Positions 32,601 through 44,600 of a stretch of DNA of 64,000 nt are shown here, piece after piece. Under the pieces are notes generated by a model. The model did not search any database. It saw only the letters and a list, made by a program, of their open reading frames with translations, and had not been told where the DNA came from. Position numbers and translations under genes: made by a program. Source of the DNA: Mytilus trossulus (taxonomy: Eukaryota; Mollusca; Bivalvia; Mytilida; Mytilidae); the NCBI RefSeq assembly GCF_036588685.1, contig NC_086384.1:15824195-15888194 (forward strand), written 5' to 3'. Within the stretch, counting starts at the first letter, position 1. Every line of letters begins with the position of its first letter.

Positions 32601-35600
32601 AAAGTAAACCATTATAGGTCAAGGTACGGCCTTCAACACAGAGCCTTGACTCACACCGAACAGCAAGCTATTAAGGGCCCCAAAAATTAATAGTGTAAAT
32701 ACATTCAAACGGGAAAACCAACAGTCTAATCTATATAAAAATATTCAACATTGTCAGGTGATTTATCAGTATGGTGAAGAAAAAGCTTTTCTTACTTTAA
32801 TCAGTTATCAATGTTATGGTATACTCAAGTCTACATTGTCAGGTGAAGGTCGTTGTATATCAGTATGGTGAAGAAAAAAGCTTTCCTTACTTTAATCAGT
32901 TATCAATGTTATGGTATACTCAAGTCTACATTCTCATGTGAAGGTCGTTGTTTATCAGTATGGTGAAGAGAAAGTCTTTCTTACATTAATCAGATATCAA
33001 TGTAATGGTATACTCAAGTAAACATTGTCAGATGAAAATCGTTGTTTATCAGTATGGTGAAGAGAAGGCCTTTCCAACTTTAATCAGTTATCAATGTTAT
33101 GGTATACTCAAGTCTACATTGTCAGGTGAAGGTCGTTGTTTATCAGTACAGTGACGAGAAAGCTTTTCTTACTTTTATCAGTTATTACTGTTGTGGTATA
33201 CTCAAGTCTACATTGTCAGTTGAAGGTCGTTGTTTATCAGTATGATGAAGAGAAAGCTTTTCTTACTTTAATCTGTTATCAATGTTATGGTATACTCAAG
33301 TCTACATTCTCAGGTGAAGGTCGTTGTTTATCAGTATGGTGAAGAGAAAGCTTTTCTTACTTTAATCTGTGATCAATGTTATGGTATACTCAAGTCTACA
33401 TTCTCATTTGAAGGTCGTTGTTTATCAGTATGGTGAAGAGAAAGCTTTTCTTACTTTAATCAGTTATCAATGTTATGATATGCTCAAGTCTACATTCTCA
33501 GGTGAAGGTCGTTGTTTATCAGTATGGTGAAGAGAAAGCTTTTCTTACTTTAATCTGTGATCAATGTTATGGTATACTCAAGTCTACATTCTCATTTGAA
33601 GGTCGTTGTTTATCAGTATGGTGAAGAGAAAGCTTTTCTTACTTTAATCAGTTATCAATGTTATGATATGCTCAAGTCTACATTCTCAGGTGAAGGTCGT
33701 TGTTTATCAGTATGGTGAAGAGAAAGCTTTTCTAACTTTAATCAGTTATCAATGTTATGATATACTCAAGTCTACATTTTCAGGTGAAGGTCGTTGTTTA
33801 TCAGTATGGTGAAGAGAAAGCTTTTCTAACTTTTATCAGTTATAAATGTTATGATATACTCATGTCTACATTGTCAGGTGAAGGTCGTTGTTTATCAGTA
33901 TGATGAAGAGAAGGCTTTTCTAACTTTAATCAGTTATCAATGTTATGATGTACTCAAGTCTACATTGTCAGTTGAAGGTCGTTGTTTATCAGTATGGTGA
34001 AGAGAAAGCTTTTTTGAACTTTTATCAGTTATCAATGTTATGGTATACTCAAGTCTACATTGTCAGTTGAAGGTAGTTGTTTATCAGTATGGTGAAGAGA
34101 AAGCTTGTCTCACTTATATCAGTTATCAATGATATGGTATACTCAAGTCTACATTCTCAGGTGAAGGTCGTTGTTTATCAGTACAGTGACGAGAAAGCTT
34201 TTCTTACTTTTATCAGTTATTACTGTTGTGGTATACTCAAGTCTACATTGTCAGTTGAAGGTCGTTGTTTATCAGTATGATGAAGAGAAGGCCTTTCCAA
34301 CTTTAATCAGTTATCAATGTTATGGTATACTCAAGTCTACATTGTCAGGTGAAGGTCGTTGTTTATCAGTACAGTGACGAGAAAGCTTTTCTTACTTTTA
34401 TCAGTTATTACTGTTGTGGTATACTCAAGTCTACATTGTCAGTTGAAGGTCGTTGTTTATCAGTATGATGAAGAGAAAGCTTTTCTTACTTTAATCTGTT
34501 ATCAATGTTATGGTATACTCAAGTCTACATTCTCAGGTGAAGGTCGTTGTTTATCAGTATGGTGAAGAGAAAGCTTTTCTTACTTTAATCTGTGATCAAT
34601 GTTATGGTATACTCAAGTCTACATTCTCATTTGAAGGTCGTTGTTTATCAGTATGGTGAAGAGAAAGCTTTTCTTACTTTAATCAGTTATCAATGTTATG
34701 ATATGCTCAAGTCTACATTCTCAGGTGAAGGTCGTTGTTTATCAGTATGGTGAAGAGAAAGCTTTTCTTACTTTAATCTGTGATCAATGTTATGGTATAC
34801 TCAAGTCTACATTCTCATTTGAAGGTCGTTGTTTATCAGTATGGTGAAGAGAAAGCTTTTCTTACTTTAATCAGTTATCAATGTTATGATATGCTCAAGT
34901 CTACATTCTCAGGTAAAGGTCGTTGTTTATCAGTATGGTGAAGAGAAAGCTTTTCTAACTTTAATCAGTTATCAATGTTATGATATACTCAAGTCTACAT
35001 TTTCAGGTGAAGGTCGTTGTTTATCAGTATGGTGAAGAGAAAGCTTTTCTAACTTTTATCAGTTATAAATGTTATGATATACTCATGTCTACATTGTCAG
35101 GTGAAGGTCGTTGTTTATCAGTATGATGAAGAGAAGGCTTTTCTAACTTTAATCAGTTATCAATGTTATGATGTACTCAAGTCTACATTGTCAGTTGAAG
35201 GTCGTTGTTTATCAGTATGGTGAAGAGAAAGCTTTTTTGAACTTTTATCAGTTATCAATGTTATGGTATACTCAAGTCTACATTGTCAGTTGAAGGTAGT
35301 TGTTTATCAGTATGGTGAAGAGAAAGCTTGTCTCACTTATATCAGTTATCAATGATATGGTATACTCAAGTCTACATTCTCAGGTGAAGGTCGTTGTTTA
35401 TCAGTATGGTGAAGAGAAAGCCTTTCCAACTTTAATCAGTTATCAATGTTATGGTATACTCAAGTCTACATTCTCATTTGAAGGTCGTTTTTTATCAGTA
35501 TGGTGAAGAGAAAGCCTTTCCAACTTTAATCAGTTATCAATGTTATGGTATACTTAAGTCCACATTGTCAGGTGAAGGTCGTTGTTTATCAGTATGGTGA

Positions 35601-38600
35601 AGAGAAAGCCTTTCCAACTTTAATCAGTTATCAATGTTATGATATACTCAAGTCTACATTGTCAGTTGAAGATCGTTGTTTATCAGTATGGTGAAGATAA
35701 AGCTTTTCTCACTTTTATCAGTAAGCAATGTTATGATATACTTAAGTCAACATTGTCAGATGAAGATCGTTGTTTATCAGTATGGTAGAGAGAAAGCTTT
35801 TCTTACTTTTATCAGTTATCAATGTTATGATATACTCAAGTCTACATTGTCAGGTGAAGGTCGTTGTTTATCAGTATGATGAAGAGAAAGCTTTTCTTAC
35901 TTTTATCAGTTATCAATGTTATGATATACTCAAGTCTTCATTGTCAGGTGAAGGTCGTTGTTTATCAGTATGGTGAAGAGAAAGCTTTTCTAACTTTTAT
36001 CAGTTATCACTGTTATGGTATACTCAAATCTACATTGTCAGTTGAAGGTCGTTGTTTATCAGTATGGTGATGAGAAAGCTTTTCTTACTTTAATCAGTTA
36101 TCAATGTTATGGTATACTCAAGTCTACATTCTCAGTTGAAGGTCGTTGTTTATCAGTATGGTGAAGAGAAAATTTTTCTAACTTTTATCAGTTATAAATG
36201 TTATGATATACTCATGTCTACATTGTCAGGTGAAGGTCGTTGTTTATCAGTATGGTGAAGAGAAAGCTTTTCTAACTTTCAATGGTACTGGTACAAACAT
36301 GAAAAACTGGTTCAGTCAGAAGAGGATGCAAAACAGTTCATATTCTGATCTAAAGTATGCTAGTCAAGTCGAAGGATACTCTTTTTCAATTGAAGGGTAA
36401 GTACACATTATACATAAGCGGAAACAACGTTTTGATTAAGAAAGTAAAATCAATTTATTACAAAAGAAATGTCATTAAAAAAAATCTTTAAACTTGCATT
36501 TTTACTTAAGCGGTTTACCCGGTACTAGAATTTATGTCAAACTAGACGAGTTTAGTGTTGAAATTATATGTGTTCCCTACCTTAGTAGCAATTTTCCAAG
36601 TTCACCTGCAAATTGGATGTATACATTTCCGAAATCATTCGATAATCAAGAGCTTGATTCGAAGCTACTACTTTATAAAAAATCATCATAGATGTTTCAT
36701 CAGAAAGTTGTTAAACCAAGACAGTTATTTGAATACAATTATGAATACTGTTGATATTCGAATATCTCATTTAGAAAACAATTCTGAAATTAATAATAGG
36801 AACCATGATATACCCTTTTCTAGAATAAAAAACAAACTCAAGGTACTCGCAGAGCGGTTTGTGTTCGTACCGACAGACAAGGCAGCAAATTATGTAGTGG
36901 TGGTGTGACGCATATTCTACACGAAAGTTCTTCAAAACGAAATTATCAATTCCTCTACATTCAGGTCAGTGCGCACCACAGAGAGTCAAATCGTTAACAA
37001 GCATACCACTGCCACTGCCCAACTTAAAGCATCTTCCGAACATTTGAAAGTCCCTACCATGTACTGGTTACCGAAATTACACAAAAACCATTAAAATTCC
37101 GTTTCATCTCCGCTTCGAGTAAGTGTTCTACTACTAATCTATCAGTGCTTCTAACCACCTCCCTTACTACTATCAAAGAACTGGTTATTAACTTTTGTAA
37201 TAAAGCTTATGAAAATAATGGTATTAATTATTTTTGGAGTGTTAAAAATTCTTTAGAGGTTTTAGATAAAATACATGCTTTCAATGGTCCTTACAATTCT
37301 GTTGACAGTTATGATTTTTCTACTCTGTACACTACACTTCCACACAATCTTATAAAGAAAAAGTTTTTGTATTTGATAAAATGGTCTTTCGAAAAATCTC
37401 ATTGTAATTTTATTTGCTGTAACTCGTTTAAGGCCTTTTTCTGTAACGAAAAAGGAACGTATGCTAGATGCACTTACTGGAAATGTGAGGATATGATTGA
37501 AGCTTTAAACTTTCTGCTTGATAACATTTATGTACGTTTCGGCGATAAAGTGTATCGTCAGGTAGTAGGTATTCCTATGGGCACCAACTGTGCCCCTTTA
37601 ATAGCAGATTTATTTCTATATTGCTATGAATCTCAGTTTATGACCAAACTCAGTAAAGACCCATCATTGTTACATTTGGTTGATACATTCAAAAATACCT
37701 ACCGTTATCTGGATGATATTTTTTCGTTGAATAATCCAGAGTTCTCTAAATATACTTCAGAAATTTACCCAAGCGAACTTACTTTAACTAAATCTAACAT
37801 AAACAGCAGCAGTTGTCCTTTTCTAGATTTAGACATTTCAATTTCAAACGGGAAATTTCACACTAAAATTTACGACAAAAGAGACGATTTTTCATTTCCT
37901 ATTGTTAATTTTCCTTTTTTAGACGGCGATGTGCCTTTGGCTCCATCATACGGTGTTTATATATCGCAACTCGTTCGGTTTGCCCGTGTGTGTTCTGATG
38001 TCATAGATTTTAACGAACGTAATCAATGCATCACTGGTAAATTGTTGTGTCAGGGATTTCGATACCATAAATTACTTAAAACTTTTACTAAATTCTTTCA
38101 TAGATACAAAGATTTGATTAGTAAATTTGGCTATACCTGTAGAAAGCTTATTAAAAATGGTATTTCCCATCCTAAATTTTATGGTAATATTGTACTTAAA
38201 GCGAGGAAATCACTATGTGATCCTTGTTAACTCATCGAACCTTTAAACAAACTTATAAGTAAGGGTTATCGTACCAATATTGTAATAAGATCTCTGAATA
38301 TAGTTCACATTGGTACTAATATTGATTTTGTCATTAGCAAATTAAAACATAACTAAATTTCATTATCTTTTGAGGCGAGATGTATAGGGGACACAGCCAC
38401 GTTAACTTTTATTTCTATAGAAGTCGCTCTTCACTATACTACTACCTGTCGTTACATTTATTTTTGGCATTGCACAAGTCATGTCTTCTTTGACTATTAA
38501 TGACGTTAAAATACTAAATCCCTGTGATGTGTTTTAGTCGATTTTAGTCTCTGATGCATGATTTTTTACTATTAATTGGTTTTGGCTTTTAACTAGCTTT

Positions 38601-41600
38601 CAGTAACTGCGAGTACTCTCAAATCGTATTTTCTTGTTAATTCGACCTGTTGATACTGTTTATAATGCTTTTTTGTCATTTTTTATTTATATGGATCTTG
38701 TCTGTATACCAGCTTGGATTATTTGTAATATCTTAAATTTTTCACTTATTCTTAAAACATTTGTATAAACTTCAAGATTATAAAAGTGAACATTTATTGG
38801 TTAAATATTTCTCAGTGTGTTTGATTTGTTTGTTAGCCTTTTGGTCATGAATGTTTGTCTCTAATATTTAATTAACTGTGCATTTGTATTCAGATATCGC
38901 AGATCAAATTTATTCGTTCATTGTGTAATCATACGTTTTTTGATTGAGTTAAGTCTGCCAATTGATATTTTATTGTATGTTTTTCTATGTTGTGATGTTA
39001 TGCTATTGTTTCAGAAAAAGGGAGAAGGTTTGGGCCCATTAAAACGTTTAATCCCGCTGCAAATGTTTGCACCTGTCCTAAGTCAGGAATCTGATGTACA
39101 GTAGTTGTCGTTTGTTTATGTAATATATACGTGTTTCTCGTTTCTCGTTTTGTTTATATAGATTAGACCGTTGGTTTTCCCGTTTGAATGGTTTTACACT
39201 AGTAATTTTGGGGCCCTTTATAGCTTGTTGTTCGGTGTGAGCCAAGGCTCCGTGTTGAAGGCCGTACTTTAACCTATAATGGTTTAATTTTTAAATTGTT
39301 ATTTGGATGGAGAGTTGTCTCATTGGCACTCACACCACATCTTCCTATATATATTTGTCAAAGAACGTGTCATCATATTACAGATTCATTGTGGAGTACA
39401 TATATTTCGTTGATGAATATTTAGTAGCAATTTCGCAAATAAATTTATCTTACAAATTTATGATAGATGCCTTTTGTGCTTCTTTGTTAAATATTTGATT
39501 GTTTTGTTCTAATTGACATTCACGGTCGGGTGACACAGTGATGACTGATGTACCCCTATTTTGACTATTTTGCCTGTTTTGTTCACGCATCGTTGTAAAT
39601 ATAAAGAAATGTAATTCGACTGTCATACAAGTTAGAGGTTCAGCGCTATAAAACCAGGTTCAATTTACCATTTTCTACAATTGAAAATGCATGTACCAAG
39701 TCAGGAATATGACAGTTGGTGTCCATTTGTTTGATGTGATTTATCATTTGATTTTGCCGCGTTTGATTAAAGACTTTCCGTTTTGAAATTTCCACGGAAT
39801 TCAACATTTAAGTGATTTTACTTTTTATGCGAACCACAAAACTGAACTTACTCTTATCAAGATGTAGAGACAACAGATAAGTCTACGTTTGCCAAATACA
39901 ATCATAAATATTGGTGTACGATTAAAGGTGTTAGATTCAGCAAATCAAGTAACGATTTCGATTGTAACAGTTCACCAGTCTTGTAGACCGTGTAAATCAT
40001 TTCGTTTATTGTTTTGGGCATAAAGTCGATTGTTAATTTTTTCCGTTTGAACTAGTTTTGATTTGTCAATCCTAATCCTTTTATAGCTAGCTATGCGAAA
40101 TCGATTTTGCAATATTTTGAAGACGGTGCCCTACAGTTGATTTGGTATCTGATGAAGAGATGTCTTATTAAAAATCACACCACTTCTCTTTATAAAATTT
40201 TGCTACCTCTCTAATTTATTTTATCTTTTTTTTTTTAAAGATTTACTATTCCCAGTCGACGGTTCTATGTGAATAAAGATTGGGACCCAAGCCAAACGTG
40301 TTCTGATAAAGGTTGGTTGCTTGTTGCCGAAGGAATCGGTGCAAACTGTCCTTTTGAACCTGTCAACACGTTTTCGATACTGTATAGTCCAGAAAGTACA
40401 TCAATAACCAATAGTGATAGTACGTATACAATTTAATGATGTGGTCATATTTTTATTTTGAACTCATGGGAACAACTAAACATACATTTACGCTTTTCAT
40501 ACACATGAACATTTGGCAACAAAAAAATCAAATGGTTCATGAAGGAACAAACAAATATTTTAAGCTTTTAAGTTTAATAGACTCAAGACTATATAGTAAA
40601 TCTGCATAACAGTTAAATATAGGGATAAACAGTTTTTGCAGTTTGATAAAGTTTTTATGCATTTAAAACTACTTGTCCTACAGATAAATATTGAAAAAAA
40701 TGTATATTTTTTCACTAATTAGGAATACCTGTACCAAGTCAGGAATAGGACAGTCGTTTTTCATCATTAGGTGTGTTTGCGCTTTTGATTTTGACATTTG
40801 ATAATAGACTCCATTTTGAATTTTCCTTATAATTCGGTAGTTTCGTTATTTTATTTTTTAATGTCTTATTTACATAAAATTGTGTTCTATTTATTAGTGT
40901 TTCAGAATGGATATAGAGCAGATAACTTGGCTATTTTTGTCAAATGTACGTATTCGTAAAATTAACATAAGTTAAAACATATCACTTTATGCTATAAGAC
41001 GACAGGGCTCTTTCTCGCAGTCTTATCTCAACGAATTCATGCATTTCTTTTACAGTTTGTAACTCGAATACATCAAAATATTCGCGTCCTCTCAACATTT
41101 AAATAAAATATTGTTTTGTCATTCGCTTTGAATAATTTAAACATACAAATAGTCACTTCCAGCGGTTATTGGACACCACATGTAATTAAGTTTATATTAC
41201 ATTTTGTATATCTTAATGTCATATGAAACCTCAAATTAAAAAAAATGATGCATATGATATTTATATCTAAATGGGTAGTTTTCATTATAAAACTTATGTA
41301 CATATACTTTTTTTCGGAAGAAAATTCTTTAATTTGTCCACATTTAGAAGAAAGTTTACTTTATTTCAATTGGTCCGAGAACACAATTAATCCGTAGTGC
41401 ATTTCTTTTAGAACCTAAATGAAAATTAAAAAAATCCCACCTGCGTTTTCTCAATGAAATTTTCACAGTGTGTTGTACTACTTTTGGGACAAATTATATC
41501 AAAATTATAGAAAACTTCATCGTTTCTAACTCAAAATGTGGACAATTTTATCTTTAGGGCGTCTTGAAATCTTTTGACAGCTTCCGAAGTCCTATTTTTC

Positions 41601-44600
41601 AACCTTATACACCTGGACCAAATCACTACTTTCCTTTAATTTCTGGACCCAAATTTATTTACAGTGTAATCCCCCCCTACTTACAATTTGAGGCATTAAA
41701 CATGAAGAAATAGATTTGGAAGGGGTATAAAAATTAATGGCAAATAACCCACTGTTAATACTATGGACTATATTCGTGAACAAGAACAACGAAAATCAAG
41801 GGACGACAATTGTGGTCTCGGACCAATTGCTTGCTTCCAGGAAGCAATTCGCCGTCATATTTTCCTTATGTGCAAGTTACCTTAATTAGCGTGACCCTCC
41901 TCGTAAAACTCCGGTGATTGAAAAACACGTGGATCTGTCATTAAAATACACTTTTACCTTGTTTTATATGTTATACACGTGCTCAATATCAAAGCTTATT
42001 TGTTGATTGTTTACTTCAAGGTGACAATCGGTAAACTTCGACTTCAAAACACGGTAAATAATGAGCTGGTGAATAAAACCCAAAATGATCTAATACAGAT
42101 ATATTTTTTTTAATTCATTTACAGGAGTTGTCAGTCTTTCCAGGCCAAAATTGATAATTTTCCTTTCGACAGCAGTTCACATTAATGAATCCGATACATT
42201 AATTTTCGAATTTACACAATTTTTTTTTTTATATAAATTAGATTTTGAGCATATCTATTCATTTGTACATACTCTAGTTGTAACATTTCTTCTGGTTCCT
42301 GTTTTCGTTTCATCATTTCCCGATACTTTCTTTGTCGCAAAGAATATAGAAAGTTGTACATTCGGGATTCATTTCTCATTTCCGTATCTGTATATATTTT
42401 TATATAAAACAAATGTTCCCTTGTCACCATCTTATGGTGTTTATATATCTCATCTTAAAATTGAGAATGGAAATGGGGAATGTGTCAAAGAGACAACAAC
42501 CCGACCAAATAAAAAACAACAGCAGAAGGTCACCAACAGGTCTTCAATGTAGCGAGAAATTCCCGCACCCGGAGGTGTCCTTCAGCTGGCCCCTAAACAA
42601 TTATATACTAGTTCAGTGATAATGAACGCCATACTAATTTCCAAATTGTACACAAGAAACTAATATAAAAATAATACAAGACTAACAAAGGCCAGAGGCT
42701 CCTGACTTGGGACAGGCGCAAAAATGCGGCGGGGTTAAACATGTTTGTGAGATCTCAACCCTCCCCCTATACCTCTAACCAATGTAGAAAAATAAACGCA
42801 TAACAATACGCACATTAAAATTCAGTTCAAGAGAAGTCCGAGTCTGATGTCAGAAGATGTAACCAAAGAAAATAAACAAAATGACAATAATACATAAATA
42901 ACAACAGACTACTAGCAGTTAACTGACATGCCAGCTCCAGACTTCAATTAAACTGACTGAAAGATTATGAATTCATCATATGAACATCAGGCACAATCCT
43001 TCCCGTTAGGGGTTTAGTATCATACCATCATAACATATATGAGAAGAACATAACCCGTGTCATGCCAACAACTGTTTTTAGAATAAATGTCTTTAGTTCC
43101 GACGCAAAGACCTTATCAGTGATTCAATATTAACGCCAAAATATGCAATCTTTAATGACTTGACAACAGTATCGTAATTATATCCCTTCTTAATCAGTCT
43201 ATTTAAAGGTTTTGTAAGTTTCTGAGGTGAATACTGACACCTTTGTGCTTTATATAGAATATTTCCATAAAAAATTGGATGTGAAATACCTGAACGTATA
43301 AAAAGTCTGCATGTTTAGCTATATTTACGAATGATGTCTTTATACCGATGATAAAATTTAGTAAAAGTTTTGACTAGTTTGTGATATCGAAAACCCTGGT
43401 GTAATAATTTTTCAGTAATACATAAATTTCTCTCGTTAAAATCTAAAACATTGTTACAAACACGAGCGAATCGTACAAGTTGAGATATATAAACACCGTA
43501 CGATTCGCTAGTGTATGTGACAACGTATTAGATTTTAGCGAGAGATATTTATGTATTACTGAAAAATTATTACACCAGGGTTTATCATATCACAAACTAG
43601 TCAAAACATTTACTAAATTTTATCATCTTATCATCGGTAAAAGGAAATAATTCGTAGATATAACTCAACATGCAGACATCTTATACGTTCAGGTATTTCA
43701 CATCCAATATTTTATGGTAATATTCTTTACAAAGCACAAACATGTCAGTATTCACCTCAAAAGCTTAAAAAACCTTTAAACAGACTTATTAAGAAGGGGT
43801 ATCGTTACGATACTGTTGTCAGGTCATTAAAGATTGCATATTTTGGTTTTAATATTGATTCACGTATAGGGTCTTTGCATCAGAACTAAATCTGTTTATT
43901 TAAAAAAAAACGGTTGTTGGCATGACACGGGTTATGTTCTTCTCACATATGTTATGAAAGTCTGATACTAAATCTCTAACGGGAGGGATTGTGCCTGATA
44001 TTCATATGATGAAGACATAATCTTTCAATCAGTTTAATTGAGGTCTGGGGCTGTCATGTCAGTTAACTGCTAGTAGTCTGTTGTTGTTTATGTATTATTG
44101 TCATTTTATTTATTTTCTTTTGTTACATCTTCTGACATCGGATTCGGACCTTTCTTGAACTGAATTTTAATGTGCGTATTGTTATGCGTTTACTTTTCTA
44201 CATTGGCTGGAGGTAAAGGGGAGGGTTGAGATCTCATAAACATGTTTAACCCCGTCGCTATTTTGCGCCTGTCCCAAGTCAGGAGCCTCTGGCATTGTAA
44301 GTCTTGTATGAATTTTAATTTCAGTTTCTTGTGTATAATTCGGAGTTTAGTATGACGTCCATTACCACTGTACTAGTATATATTTTTTTAAAGGGCCAGC
44401 TGAAGGACGCCAACGGGTGCGGGAGTTTCTCGCTATATTGAAGTTCCATTGGTGGCTGCTCTATGGCCGGCTTGTTGTCGCTTTGACACATTCCCCGTTT
44501 CCTTTCTCAATTGTATATGCTATAAAATATATATATATATATATCCTGATATTTTTATATCAATTTCATTTGATCAACATTTGAATTTAAACTTACACTA

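Larger units (their letters stand above)
32495..36229 (+). repeat. Tandem array of splice acceptor plus exon 4 start (about 37 copies, 94-bp unit)
   Basis: Each unit reads roughly CTCAAGTCTACATTGTCAG, then GTGAAGGTCGTTGTTTATCA, then GTGAAGAGAAAGCTTTTCTT, then ACTTTAATCAGTTATCAATG. The second and third blocks match the first 45 bases of exon 4. The period is 94 bp with few indels, so frames rotate between units. Some units have lost the acceptor AG (CTCATTTGAAGG). From any upstream acceptor the gene's frame runs one unit and stops at TGA in the next. The many short open frames here are by-products, not genes. Confidence 0.95.

Noticed and set aside
33136..36070. Series of 67-68-codon open frames (MFISTVTRKLFLLLSV type), looking like a gene family
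   Set aside because: They recur because the 94-bp splice-site array rotates through three frames. None is a separate gene.
32750..36230. CRISPR-like regular repeat
   Set aside because: Whole units repeat head to tail without unique spacers, in a spliced animal gene.
37145..37147. ATG at 37145 as the start of the reverse transcriptase
   Set aside because: It lies inside the domain. Upstream frame pieces (TDKAANYVVVV, MYWLPKLHKN) belong to the same protein and are separated by a stop and a shift.
42151..42552. 133-codon plus-strand open frame
   Set aside because: Only its VPLSPSYGVYIS part is recognisable; it runs from unrelated sequence through a truncated Penelope-like piece into a second inserted copy.
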